Part shown: positions 11,651 to 22,953 of the stretch, one piece after another
Layout of the letters: the number at the start of each line of letters is the position of its first letter
How positions within the stretch are numbered: position 1 is the first letter of the stretch
Assembly (NCBI GenBank): GCA_963921425.1
Contig: OY992838.1
Coordinates: forward strand, 9,920,001-9,984,000
Length of the DNA: 64,000 nucleotides
Reading direction: 5' to 3'
DNA from: Dryas octopetala
Taxonomy: Eukaryota > Streptophyta > Magnoliopsida > Rosales > Rosaceae
Translations under genes and position numbers: made by a program
Notes under the pieces: model-generated
The model's database searches: none
Told to the model about the DNA's origin: nothing
What the model saw: only the letters and a program-made list of their open reading frames with translations

Positions 11651-13560
11651 CAAGATACGTATTCATGAAAGTGCACACAATAATAGATGACATGTGCACT
11701 GATCACATTTGTGCTCACCATGATAATATTGATTACTGAATAAATCGTAATTTATTATATAACATGAGTCTCGTAGTTCAGGGACTGGACTTCCGTTTCC
11801 AACGTTGATTCACTTGAGTGGTTGGTCTTGGATTCACCATTCACTCCACTCTACTTGTTAAGTTTGTCAATTCTTTTAGAATTTAAGAATTAGTTTTTCA
11901 ATTTTGTGTTGGAGGAATGGAATATGTTTTTGGCCCCGTTTGGGATTGCGGTGGAGGACCCAAAAGCTGCTGTGGATGACAATTCTCAATCTACAGCAGT
12001 TTTGGTGTTTGGTAAAAAAATAAAAAACTGCTTTTCCCCACAATTCTCAACTTCTCACAACAAAAACAGAAAGTAAGTTTCTAGGTGCTTTAAAAAACTG
12101 CAGTGACTCACAGCAACAATGAATATTTTATTTTACCCATAATACCCTCATTGATTTCTATAATTTTTATTTGTTTATTTTAAATTAAAAAATATGTTCA
12201 TTATTAGTTATATTTTATATTGTGATAATTAATTATGATATTTTATTTATACGATTAAAATTATAATATACCTAAAAAAATAATAGGCATACTTATTTAA
12301 TAATGTTGTTCTTAAAAAAATTAATGCTAATAAAAAGTTGTAGTCAAAAATTTCAAAAACAAGTAAAAAAACATTTTATTTTTATCAAACAAATAAGTGA
12401 AATGCACTTTCAGCATCATGTCCATTTTAGTTATTATACACAGTTACAGCATTTTTATATTAACAATTACCAAACACTTTGATATTGTTTTTTGCACTCA
12501 TAGCATTTTTGAAAACATAGTTTACCAAACATTCAACTGCTTTACTTTACAGCTGACTTTACTTCACAACTGTTTTTTCTCACAGCAATACCAAACTGGC
12601 CCTTTATTTTAGAGGATGGTCCTGCGTGGTTTAAAGATTCTATTTAATCAATAAATATGTATATTTTTATCTTAATTTTTACTAAAATTCATTTTTTTTT
12701 CTAAAAAAACCTATTATCCTTAAATGACAATTTTATATCATAAACTAAAAAATATTGTTACTAAATAGCAGTTAATTTAGTGGTATTTCTCTCCTCAACG
12801 TTGAGAGGTCTTGAATTTGAATCCCCCCACTGTCCATAATAAAAAAAAAAAATAAAAAACACTATTAAGACATCTCAAAAAAATCAATATACAAAGTGAG
12901 CTCTTAAACGATTTCCTGTATAATTATATCATATGAGAAATACACATCAACTGTTAACCATTATAATTATCAAATTAAGTTAGATTATGTGATTTATGTA
13001 GAAGGTTATATAATTTTATAATTGAAAAATCACCAAAGCCAAGAGCCCCAAAACCACATGTCAAAACCACCAACATATATCATAGGAGAATGACACCCAA
13101 GCTGGAGTGAACCACAATAACAAACCGTAAAGAAGAACAAACTTGGATAATGGGGGTGAGCATATTTTCTCTTATAAGAATGAATTATATAAGCATATAT
13201 GTAATTAGGTAAGATTTGAGTTATTAGATTGCGAAACAATTATTTTCTTTAATTCAAAACCTTGCAATCCAATTATTCAAACCTTATATGCTTACGTATA
13301 CGTATGCTTATACGAGAAAAGCTCCAGGAGTAGATTTAACATGTTACTGCAATGACCATGATATGAGAGTAGGCCAGGTACCCGGGTAATAACAGATCAG
13401 GGGCTTTGGGTAATTGGATATGAATAAGAAAATGGAAGAGGAAGAGAGTTATGGATGTGGATGAAAAAATGAGTACCATATAGATCTAGGTTTATAAAAG
13501 ATGATGTTAGGTAGTTTATATCTTTCTATGGAACGAACCAAAAGTCTTAAAATAACTTCT
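11640..13560. other. Gene-free stretch with a possible SINE-like remnant
   Basis: No gene was recognised. Near 12765-12855 a TTAGTGGTA motif (A-box-like) is followed by TTGAATTTGAATCC (B-box-like) and a poly-A stretch, which resembles a decayed tRNA-derived SINE; this is weak. The empty target site for the arm 2 hAT element is AATATACC at 12265-12272. Confidence 0.4.
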
Positions 13561-13570
13561 TTTTTTTTGA

Positions 13571-13952
13571 CAGTACTTGGGAGTTGGGTCACCCCACCTT
13601 CCCAAATTCTGATTTCGGCAATGTCAGTGCATGATCGAAACCGTTTACTTTCTAGATAACCTATTAAAGATTATTTCTGAAAAAAAAATTAAATCAATCG
13701 GAAATCGTTTGACTATATAACTGTTGTCAATTAAATAGAAAAATGGATGAGTTACAATTAAAGAGTGATTTTTTGAACAAACTGTTAATTTTTTCCATTT
13801 AATCAACAACAGTTATATAATAAAATGATTTTCGATTGAGGTTATTTTTTGCAGAGATAATATATAATAAGTGATCTTAAAAGTGGTTTCGATCATGCGC
13901 TAGCATTACCGAAATTGCGATTTTAGGGGGTGGGGTGACCCTAAGGACTGTC
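13571..13952. mobile_element. Foldback MITE (arm 1 copy)
   Basis: The left part (GACAGTACTTGGG, then GGTCACCCCACC, then GCATGATCGAAACC) is reverse-complementary to the right part (GGTTTCGATCATGC, GGTGGGGTGACC, AAGGACTGTCC) with a short AT-rich centre. It is an inverted-repeat MITE without coding capacity. The partner is at about 57355-57740. The superfamily is unresolved because the flanks are T tracts. Confidence 0.72.
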
Positions 13953-13959
13953 CTTTTTT

Positions 13960-15270
13960 TTTTTTTTTTCTTGAAGCCAATAAGTTTTGTTTTATAAATT
14001 GAGATAATATATACTAATTGACCATACATATAATAGTTACTTTCAAACAAAAGTTTTTGGATTAGAAACCATTCTTTACTACATTGTTTTTCATTTAAGA
14101 AGAGAGATTCGAACTTGAAACATACAACATCTTCCTCTATTGCATCTAATAATAGTTTAAAAACCATACTCTATTTATTTATTTTTCTAAATCTCCTCTG
14201 TTTCAGTGTCCTTCAAACCTTAAATAGAGAACATGGTGTTTGGACACAAAATTTTGTCTGGCCACGTGGGAGGGCCAAGACTGATTATGCCTCTCAAAAG
14301 ATTCTTTTAGCTTATGGGCGTGCCACTGACCGTATATGTTTCTAGCTGGGAATTATAGAGAAACGGCCTTTTGGTCCGGATTTGACTTCCTCTTGACCGA
14401 TTGTCCGGCCAGGATTCAAATGAACCCAGCCTGGATTCTTTATGCGCCTAAATTATTTCTTAGGACTTTACTAGTCTGTGTAAATTTTTAAACGGCGAAT
14501 GATAAACTAGTCTAACTTGAGAAAGGAAATAAGCAACTTTTGGGACAAAAAGTGGACGCAATATGAACACAAATGAAACTAGCAACAAGTAAGTGATCTT
14601 GATCACTTACTAAGCCAAGAATCTTACCATAGTTATGTCATTTTTCGAGAAACGCCCTAAGTAAAATGAAACGGTGGATTTAAAACTAAATAATCAAGGA
14701 CTATTTTCAGAGAAGCTTATTATAGCTAAAAGGAAAACCTTGGTTCAAACAAGACATATTAACTTGAAACGAGTGAGCTAATATTTAAGCAACAAATGGC
14801 ATTCATTGAACTATTGAGATATTTGATAACCCAAAGCAAACAATGATTCCTCAAACTTGTTGGATAACTAATGGGAAAAGAAAAGTTAAATAAAATAGTA
14901 ACAAATAACAAAGGAGTATCAAACGTCTATCCTTGCGTTCTTGTCATCAGAAATTTCTTTTGTTTTCTTTGAATCATTTCGGCCGGAATTTCTGGAGAAG
15001 TTCTAACTTGGCCGGGATGATTGAATTATTGAAATGATTTGTCCGGCCGGGATTTTCGGGGAGTAATAGACACATGTCCATTTTAGGGATTTTTAGGTGT
15101 GGTACCAACACATGGGCCTTTTGTAAATGAATCTACTTCAAATCTTCATACCATGTCCAAAAATAAAAAGGTCTAAAAGGTTAAATACTTGAGATTTTCA
15201 TATCATCTCCAGCCGCATGGTACATTGGTTTGATACATAGATGGGGATCAATTACACCCTTAATACAATA
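13960..15270. other. Gene-free region downstream of the arm 1 UGT gene
   Basis: No gene is supported. Short reading frames here lack family resemblance. CCGGCCGG-type motifs occur near 14380-14410 and 14980-15060. The last about 80 bp resemble the sequence downstream of the orphan UGT exon at 35.9-36.0 kb, so this part belongs to the ancestral UGT unit. Confidence 0.6.
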
Positions 15271-15283
15271 AATTAATCAAATT

Positions 15284-17020
15284 CTAATTTCTCAGGGACA
15301 GAAGCACCTGGTCAACCATTTTGTTCAAACCCAAGAAAGACAACCCATTAGGAGCAGCCACTGCCTCCTTTGCCAACTTCTTCCATTCAATGGCTTTCTT
15401 CCTCATCTCCTTGCCCTCCTCTCCCTCCATCAACTTTCTCACAAGCCCCTCTACATAATCCCTTTTGACATCACCCGCTATCTCCATGCCTATACCCCAC
15501 TCTTTGCAACTGTACCTGCAATTGGTCTGCTGCTCAGCAAAGAATGGCCAACAAATCATAGGCACTCCACCACAAACACTTTCAAGGGTAGAGTTCCATC
15601 CACTGTGGGTCAAGAACCCTCCAATAGAAGGGTGGCTCAGGACTTGTTCTTGAGGGCACCAACTTGCAATTAGACACCTATCCTTGGTTTCTTCCACAAA
15701 CTCTGGTGGAACCACAGCTGAATCCCCTGCAACAAGGTCAGGCCTAATGACCCACAAAAAGGTCTGGTTGCTGTGAGCAAGTCCCCAAGCAAACTCAATC
15801 AGCTGCTCGGATGTCATCACTGCGATGCTTCCAAAGTTGACATAAACCACTGAATTGGGTTCTTTAGAGTCAAGCCATTCAAGACACTCTAGTTCCTCTG
15901 TCCATAGGTTTGACCCAATCGAGTGCAAATCGCTATCTGCTGGGATCTGATTAACTTGTACATGTAGGGGTCCAATGGAGTAAATGGGTGGTAGCAAATG
16001 TGAAAGACCATCTAGAACTTCATGTTCCAAGTCATAGAAGGTGTTCAAAATGATAGCAGAAGCTCTTTGAGCTCGTTTGGTCTCGGACACAACAAAAGCA
16101 AGCATTTGGTCATCTGGGTCTGTGGTTCTAATGAAGCTGGGGATGTCCTTCAAACGAATACCTCCCATGCCTGGTATCCAATCTATGACAGTGTCCAAAT
16201 ATCCGTTTGTCAAGTAACTCTCATCTGCAAAATCAATGAAAATAAAATTGTACTGTTAGTGAATGAAACATTCTAATGCAAAATGTTAAAATAGTAATTC
16301 ATATACAAAAGTAGTAAACAAATCAATAAAGATATTAATTAATAACAAATTAAGTAAATCTTTGACTTCCCAAATGACCTCTCGGAAGTACTTTGAAGTC
16401 ATTTCCTCATATATATTCCAAACAATATGCACTTTATTAACAAAAAACAGAGAATCAAACAAGTAATTGAGTTTGTCTAGGCTTGAATATTATTATTGTT
16501 TAATACCTTTGAGAGGAGTGAGACCCTTTTGAATGAGAAGGTGGTACTGAACGTAGGCCATGAAGCCACAAGCACTAGTAGTCCAGAAAAGAACTTCTGG
16601 AACACCCAATTCTTTTGCTGCATCAAGAGTGAAGCTCATGACACCATCAGAGACTATGCAACTCACAGGAGGCGAATTCGGCGAAGAATTGAGGTTGGAA
16701 AGAAGGTCTCTGAAGGGTGCCAAGCATGTTCTGCTTGTGGAATCACAGAGAGAAGGTACGTCTTGGGTGGCATTGGCATCATCAGTTGGAGGGAGGCCAT
16801 CGGGAATGGCCTCGAATTTAAAAGTGGGAAGGCCATCAAGAGAGTTGGGGCCTCTGGATTTGAGCAGACGCTTGTGGTTGTACTCTGTGTTCACAAAGGT
16901 TATGTGGAAGCCTTTGTGGTGGAGGAGTTTGGCCACTTTGAGCATTGGGTTTATGTGGCCTTGAGCTGGGAATGGTATGCATACTGCATGTGGCTTCTCT
17001 GTCAATGCAATAGAACCCAT
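15284..17020 (-). CDS. UDP-glycosyltransferase, UGT85A-like (arm 1)
   Basis: Two exons, 17020-16507 and 16224-15284, with a 282-bp GT-AG intron in phase 1, give a 484-aa protein, the usual UGT85 length. Family 1 UGTs move a sugar from a UDP-sugar to a small acceptor in the cytosol. The catalytic His is at about residue 22 (PAQGHINP) and its Asp partner at about 125 (VSDG). The PSPG donor-binding box spans about residues 360-403, starts WCPQEQ and ends with Gln, as is common for UDP-glucose enzymes. The box has HSGWNS instead of the common HCGWNS. The start ATG was chosen because the frame enters the conserved [14 protein letters not shown] block 8 residues later. The acceptor cannot be deduced; UGT85 members include terpenoid and cyanohydrin glucosyltransferases. 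Confidence 0.93.

Positions 17021-17024
<4 letters not shown>

Positions 17025-17057
<33 letters not shown>
17025..17057 (-). repeat. GA microsatellite in the 5' UTR of the arm 1 UGT
   Basis: About 16 GA units (minus strand) end four bases upstream of the start codon. The arm 2 gene has about 28 units at the same place, so this is the most obvious regulatory-region difference between the two copies. Confidence 0.9.
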
Positions 17058-17059
<2 letters not shown>

Positions 17060-17120
17060 AAACTTTATTGCTAAAGAAAAATGGGATGTGTTGTGGAGAA
17101 GAGAAGAGTTATGGTGCCAG

Positions 17121-17132
17121 TTTATATAGAGC
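17121..17132 (-). promoter_or_regulatory. TATA box of the arm 1 UGT
   Basis: The minus strand reads GCTCTATATAAA, about 100 bp upstream of the start codon, with the GA-rich leader between. The identical element is at 60931-60942 in arm 2. Confidence 0.7.
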
Positions 17133-17159
17133 AAAAGGGTAAGTCGGTTCATGTATATA

Positions 17160-18122
17160 TATAATATAATACAATATTTTACAAGTCAAATAAATCCAAC
17201 TATTGTAAGTGCAAGCAATATTGATCACTGCTTCATTGACAGTACTTTAAAGGAATATTCAGGGTTAAATATGTCAAATACGGCTCTTGGGGTTGGAGAT
17301 GTTCATTCAAAACTCTTACCAACTTGAATATGAACATCACCGCCGTTGGTGCATGCAACTATCCAAGCTCGTGAGTTGGAGAATTAATGTGCTAATTAGA
17401 TATAGGGGGTCGGCAGCAGATCAGTATATACGATTTTGTACTCTTTCCCATACTCTGTGGTCCGGGCATTATCTTTTTCTTTATATTTATATATTTTATA
17501 ATATATTAATTCTTATCTTTATTAGGCTCAACGCTTATCGAAGACAAGAGGCTGAGAAAAGTACAGAGAATTTGTTGTTTCTTACAAAAGAGGCCAAGGA
17601 GGTTAAAGGAGATTCAAATTCTGACTTTGATACTAAATACTCGTATTCACTAGAATTATAAATTTTTATATTTATTTTCAAACTAAAGTACAAAACAAAT
17701 CAATCAACAAATTGACATAAGTACGTAACGGCTTGAAAATTCTAAGTATCAACAAATCAACTATTAAAATTTTTTCTTTAATATGAAGATGGTAAGAAAT
17801 TTTCAACATTTTGAAGATAAATATAACTAAACTAATAGATTATAGTTGTTGATGATCATTTGGTCTAGTAGATAGCACTTCAGACCAAATAGGTCTTGAA
17901 TTCATAACTCATGAACGCTAGTTAATTAATTAAAAATATTATACTGTATGATAATTACCGATTAAAATTTTAAAATTCAATTCAAATTTACCTGCAAAAT
18001 GGGACAGGAAACAATTTTCTTTTCGTCAAAATGCTGAGTTGTTTCCAAAAATTTTGAAAAATGAATTGTTGAAGCAGTGATTTGTTAGTCTTTTAATAAA
18101 TTTTTCTAGACATGTGTCACAA
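17160..18122. other. Gene-free upstream region of the arm 1 UGT
   Basis: No gene was seen. It is AT-rich and near-identical to 60963-61947. A segment at about 17860-17910 (GGTCTAGTAGATAGCAC, then AGGTCTTGAATTC) is faintly SINE-like but too weak to call. Confidence 0.6.
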
Positions 18123-18131
18123 TAGATTGAA

Positions 18132-19016
18132 GGGTAAATTACAATTAAATAACTTAATTTTACCTCAGATTTCAAGTTAGTACCTCAAGTTCAAAAAGTT
18201 GTAATTTAATGCCTCAACTTTCATTTTGTTTCAAGTTAATACCTCTGTTAGTCTTGCTGTCAAAAATGCCGTTATTTGATGACGTGATACACCACTAAAA
18301 TGCTTTATTTCAATTTAGTACCTCAACTTTATCATATTTTTCAAGTTCATACCTCAAGTTCAAAAACTTGCAAATAAATAAATGTTTTCCAGTTTTTATC
18401 TCAACTTCACCCCAGTTTTTTACCCATCAAATCTCTACCAAAATTATCAATCTTATACTCATTTTGAAGCTATGAATATCCTCTTTACAACCATATAAAA
18501 ATCATGCAAAAAAGAGTTATGAAACCCAAGATAATTGGTCACAAAGTAGGCTACCCGAAAGTGCCAAATTTTCCAAACAAATTGACAATTTCGGATAGCC
18601 TAATTTGTGACTACTTCTTTCGCGTTTCATAACTTCTTTTTGAATTATTTCTATATGGTTATAAAGAGGAGATTCATAGCTTCAAAATGAGTATAAAATT
18701 GTTGATTTTGGTGAAGATTTGATGAGTTAAAAGTTGGGGTGAAGTTGAGATAAAAACTAGAAAATATTTATTTATTTGCAAGTTTTTTAACTTGAGGTAT
18801 GAACTTAAAAAACATGGTAAATTTGAGGTACTAAATTGAAATGAAGCCTTTAGTGGTGTGTCACGTCATCAGATAACGACCTTTTTGACGGCAAGACTAA
18901 CGGAGGTATTAACTTGAAACAAAATGAAAGTTGAGGCATGAAATTGCAACTTTTTGAACTTGAGGTACTAACTTGAAATCCGAGGTAAAGTTGAGGTATT
19001 AAATTGTAATTTACCC
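18132..19016. mobile_element. Mutator-like foldback element private to arm 1
   Basis: It is 885 bp, bounded by the 9-bp duplication TAGATTGAA (18123-18131 and 19017-19025). The ends are GGGTAAATTACAATT and its reverse complement. Almost the whole element is one inverted repeat: arms of about 400 bp with many mirrored TACCTCAAGTT / AACTTGAGGTA blocks around a centre near 18540-18620. The 9-bp duplication and long terminal repeats fit a nonautonomous Mutator-like element. Arm 2 keeps the empty site (61948-61956). No coding capacity. Confidence 0.9.
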
Positions 19017-19726
19017 TAGATTGAAGTAATGTCTTTATTAGTTTTGCTTTAAACACGTGTGATTATATGATAAGTTTTGACCATTTTGAACTTTTACAAA
19101 TTTATATACGTTAGTGATGTATGGTACATAGCAGTCGCTTTAGCCACTGTCAGACTTTGTTGTTACTGTTACGCTGCAGCCAAAGTTGATTTCTCTTCTC
19201 CTCCTTGCCGTCGTGCTCAAACCGACTCCACCCTACTCACCCGTCAAACCGAGGCTGTCACAACTCGAACCGAGCCAAGATGTACTCGGGCAGTTTGGGT
19301 GGGGAGTTTTCCAAGCCGACCATTCGGCTCGACTGGTGGGTTGGGCCTCAACCCGACCCTACTCGACCGACGCTCAACCTTATTTTGTACCGTCTGTAAT
19401 TTAGTTTAATACATTTTAGTCAACATTGACAAAGCTTACTTTCTTTTTTTGAAATATAATTTTTCATCATTAAACCTAAACGTAACATATACAGAATTTT
19501 GAGGCCCTTGGACACTAAGTTCAGCAGACCCAAGATACTCTTTTCTATAAGGGTCAATGTCAGTTACTAAGGAAAAAATGAGGCTCAGGTCCAGTGGCGG
19601 ATCCAGAAATCTTCTGTTATGGGGGCAAGATTAAGAAACTCAAGAATTTTTTTTTTTGGTAGGAAAAAACCCTTCAATATTAATGAACAAAAACTTCATT
19701 CATAAAAAATAACACAATATTACAAA

Positions 19727-19945
19727 TCATAATTGTCCACAACGAATTTTCATATTTTGAAAACGCAATATTATAACCTCATTATCAATACTATCAAATA
19801 CATATTTTTCAATGTACACAATCAAACTATCATTCATCCAATAATCTCTCATTCTGTTACGAAGTTTTTCACAATCTTCATAGCTAATAAACAAATTGTT
19901 CCTTGTATGATCCCAATCTCTTAGTCCAAGTGTAGGATGGAACAA
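19727..19945 (-). pseudogene. Remnant of a hAT transposase C-terminus (ZMYM1/TTF-type)
   Basis: The short frame ends with IDNEVIILRFQNMKIRCGQL, resembling the C-terminal end of plant hAT transposases annotated as zinc-finger MYM-type or TTF-type proteins (my recollection of the family, not searched). Only about 60-70 residues remain and the rest of the enzyme is missing. Its position just inside the left terminal repeat supports origin from the parent transposon of this deletion derivative. Confidence 0.65.
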
Positions 19946-20225
19946 TTATACATTTAAAGGTTGGTTAGCATAACACCTTTATTCTAATGTGAGGACAAGA
20001 ATATTAAAGAGTTAGAAGAAGTAGGGGAACAAACACAGTTATCATTAAAAAGTAGACATGGACTTGGAATTATGCAAATATGCAAACATGCAAACCAGTG
20101 CCCACCACAACCAAATTATAAAGAAGAATCTCACCCACCCCCTTTACTTCCGTTGATTTCTCTCTATAAGAAGTTCCACTCCCAGTCTACCACCACCCAC
20201 AAACACCAAGAGCATTAAAAACAAG

Positions 20226-20755
20226 ATGATGCAAAAGCTGTACGTATTGCAATTTCTTCTTGCTTTCTTGCTTTCTTTTCTCTGCTACTCTGGCTCTTTC
20301 ATGGAGCCAAAGCAGACAATTCAACCAGGCCAAAAACTATGAGGGGTCTTCTGATTTAGTGGACCTTCAGTACCACATGGGTCCTGTCCTTGCTTCTTCT
20401 CCTATCAACCTTTACATAATTTGGTATGGCCATTGGAACCCAACCCACCAATCCACAATTAGAGACTTCCTCTATTCCCTCTCTTCACCTGCCCCTTACC
20501 CTTCTGTTGCTGACTGGTGGAGCACTGTGAGGCTCTACACTGATCAAACTAGATCAAACATCACCGGGAGCATTTCTCTCTCTGGAGAGTTCTATGACTA
20601 TGTTTACTCTCATGGAGATTATCTCGGTCGTTTATCAATTCAATCCATCATAAAAAATGTTTTCACTTCACATCCTAGAGCTTTACCTCTCAATCCCAAC
20701 AATGGCCTCTACTTAGTCCTCACCTCTTCTGATGTTCGAGTTCAAGATTTCTGCA
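20226..20755 (+). pseudogene. EXORDIUM-like (phosphate-induced protein 1 family) 5' fragment captured in a hAT element
   Basis: The fragment begins [18 protein letters not shown], a signal-peptide-like start. It then needs a frame change within a CTTTCTTG-rich tract (about 20255-20285) to continue into [36 protein letters not shown] and [16 protein letters not shown], all typical of EXORDIUM/PHI-1 proteins, which are secreted to the apoplast and linked to growth under low carbon or brassinosteroid. Homology stops right after VQDFC, so the C-terminal half, including the conserved cysteine-rich part, is absent. Upstream 20100-20225 contains a TATA-like CTCTATAAGAAG, so promoter sequence seems to have been captured as well. 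It is frameshifted and truncated, not a working gene. Confidence 0.85.
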
Positions 20756-21250
20756 ATTCAGCCCTTCATCCCCTTCCTCTGTTCTGGTTCTTCTTGTCTG
20801 CAATCTTGCCCCTGCCAACCATGGCTGCCACCAAGACTCAAACTTCTTTTATGGGGTCAAGATTTTTCATCAAGCCCAACCTTTCTGAGTTCATGGGGTC
20901 AAGTGACCCCATTGACCCCATTGTAGATCCGCCCCTGCTCAGGTCAGTATAGAAAAAATTTTAAAATATCATAATGTATTTACCCTTTGGATGTTGATAA
21001 GGCTTACTTCCTCTTTCTAAAATATACTATTCATCTTTAAATCTGGGCGAAATGATACAAAACAAAATAATTGTGGATTAATAAAATAACATAAAACACC
21101 TATGACCTATCTAACTGTTGTTCAATATTACAGCTATGCATTTATAAACTATTAAGTCACGTTCCTAATCACAAAACCATTTTGTTACATATTAGTATAT
21201 TACGTGATGGAAACGTATTAACGTAAAGCACTAACAGAAAAAACTAATTA

Positions 21251-22357
21251 ATTTTATGATCTATCAATTACAACGTCAAATTGGTCTGCCAAGGAGATTT
21301 TCTTTTCTTTTATGGGAAAGGTAAGTCAAATTTTGACTCGTCAATTAATAATGCTCCAGAGTTCAGAGCGTGTTGTTGACTCTAATTAAGTTCAACGTGT
21401 TGTTGACTAATTTTGCATGGATGCAAAATTGCAAATCATCGTGATTGGCGCCAGTTGACAACAGCTGGTGTGATCCCCACTATGCCCACATCACATAATA
21501 ATTAACGGACTGTACTTGGATAACTTAATGCCCACACGATCCAAGAAGTGTAAGATCCAACAAGTGTAATTTCGATTTCGAAGAAATTTGAAATTTCGAC
21601 AGATCCAGAAGGTGTTGGATGGTGTTTGGTAAAATTGAGTGTGTGTTGAGTGTACATAGGCTTGAGCTGTTTATTGGGTTTGAGTAAGGACATTTTGGAA
21701 AAAAAGTGTTTGGTATGTTAATAAATTTTAACAATTTAAAATTTAATATTGAGTATATAAAATATGTTGGGGATATTGATAGATTTGTTGGGTCTAAATA
21801 ACACCCCTCCATTAGTTATCCAACATTGTCTTCGAAATGTTCAATACTCAAATTCCACCTATTTGAGCGTCTTACTCTTGTTGAGGATTCAACTAGCCCT
21901 TCCTTGTTAATTAATTGTCTACCAAGTTATACAATTTCAGATGGGCCATGAATACCAATTAAAATTTGAGGCCTCAAAATGTTAGGACTCCCTTTTAAAC
22001 TTTATAATGATGATGATGATGATGATGTCAAGTCCAAATTTTTATGAATTTGATTTAGATCAATTGGCTATTTCCATTCTCTTCTCTTTTCAGTGAATCA
22101 AAGTAAAATACAAGATCTTGCAAGGTCAAGATCGATAAGAATAAGAATCATATTTATAAAATACTCAGATACAAAGTCTAGAATAAAAATCTTGAAGATT
22201 TCAAAATTTTCACTCTGTTAGCTAGTCATGGGCATTCTAATCAAAATCTAATGAGGAACCATATGAATAATGAATTCAAGTACCCATTCATATATGTGAT
22301 TTGTCAACTCAAATCTCCGGATGTTGCATATGAAAATACTCAATAGTAGTACTTCAA

Positions 22358-22390
<33 letters not shown>
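21251..22390. other. Gene-free spacer right of duplication arm 1
   Basis: No gene. It holds the GCCAGTTGACAACAGCTGG motif (about 21451-21470), a GATGAT run (about 22011-22027), and a block at about 21890-21985 (TACCAAGTTATACAATTTC, AATTAAAATTTGAGGCC) that is similar to 26725-26815. The right end is a TA microsatellite into which the next element is inserted. Confidence 0.6.
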
Positions 22391-22393
<3 letters not shown>

Positions 22394-22791
22394 GCTCCTT
22401 CTGTTGAGGTATATTTCAACTTATTTATGTTGAGGTATACCATGTTGGGGCCCACACGAGTCGTTTTGTGTCGATCCGAACCGTTCAATTTTTACATCTC
22501 CATAGATAGATCATCCTTGCAAAAAATTAGCCAAATCGGAAATCATTTGCCTATCTAACTTTGATCAAATAAATGGACGAACCAAATATTTTCGATAAAA
22601 CCGTCCATTTGTTTTATCAAAGTTAGATAGGCAAATGATTTCCGATTTGGCTAATTTTTTGCAAGGATGATCTATCAATGAAGATGATCCTTGCGAACGG
22701 TTCGGATCGACACAAAACGACTCATGTAGGCCCCAACAAGGTTATACCTCAACATAAATAAGTTGAGGTATACCTCAACAGAAGGAGCCTG
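22391..22791. mobile_element. Foldback MITE inserted in a TA microsatellite
   Basis: This 401-bp near-perfect inverted repeat has ends CAGGCTCCTTCTGTTGAGG and the reverse complement. The arms are about 190 bp around a loop near 22565-22600. It is embedded in (TA)n on both sides, so the target duplication is probably TA, as in Tc1/mariner-type MITEs. The TA context makes the length of the duplication undecidable. No coding capacity. Confidence 0.88.
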
Positions 22792-22953
22792 TATATATAT
22801 ATATATATACAACAGAGTTATGATGTAGCAATGTGTTTAGTACAGGGCTGACACCTTTGAGAGACTTATGATTTGATACCCTATTCAATCAAAGAAAAGA
22901 TATACTGAAGACAACCCGGGAATTGAAGGCACATGTGCATTCGTGGTTGTGCT

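Larger units (their letters stand above)
19592..20937. mobile_element. hAT element carrying a host gene fragment (arm 1 only)
   Basis: The ends are CAGTGGCGGATCC and GGATC-compatible GATCCGCCCCTG, with an 8-bp duplication CTCAGGTC (19584-19591 and 20938-20945). Inside are a minus-strand remnant of a hAT transposase C-terminus and a plus-strand fragment of an EXORDIUM-like gene with its upstream region. The duplicated locus in arm 2 (about 62976-62995) lacks this element. It is nonautonomous: no complete transposase remains. Confidence 0.9.
6949..21250 (+). repeat. Segmental duplication, arm 1
   Basis: Direct-repeat partner of 39172-63288. Alignable blocks include the inverted-repeat element near 7.15-8.13 kb, two hAT elements, a tandem repeat, a foldback element, one complete UGT85-like gene and 4 kb beyond it. 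Differences are mostly scattered single bases, microsatellite length and whole-element insertions. After removing private insertions the arms are both about 12.1 kb. The right limit is where arm 1 continues with a run of AT sequence and arm 2 changes to unrelated sequence. The left limit coincides with the copia LTR, so homology may continue outside the window. Confidence 0.93.

Noticed and set aside
12765-12855. SINE element
   Set aside because: A-box and B-box resemblance is weak and no target duplication was found, so it is mentioned only as a possibility.
16496-17074. Plus-strand open frames up to 200 codons opposite UGT exon 1 (also at 60282-60884)
   Set aside because: They are antisense shadows of conserved UGT coding sequence; the minus strand carries the motifs, splice sites and TATA box.
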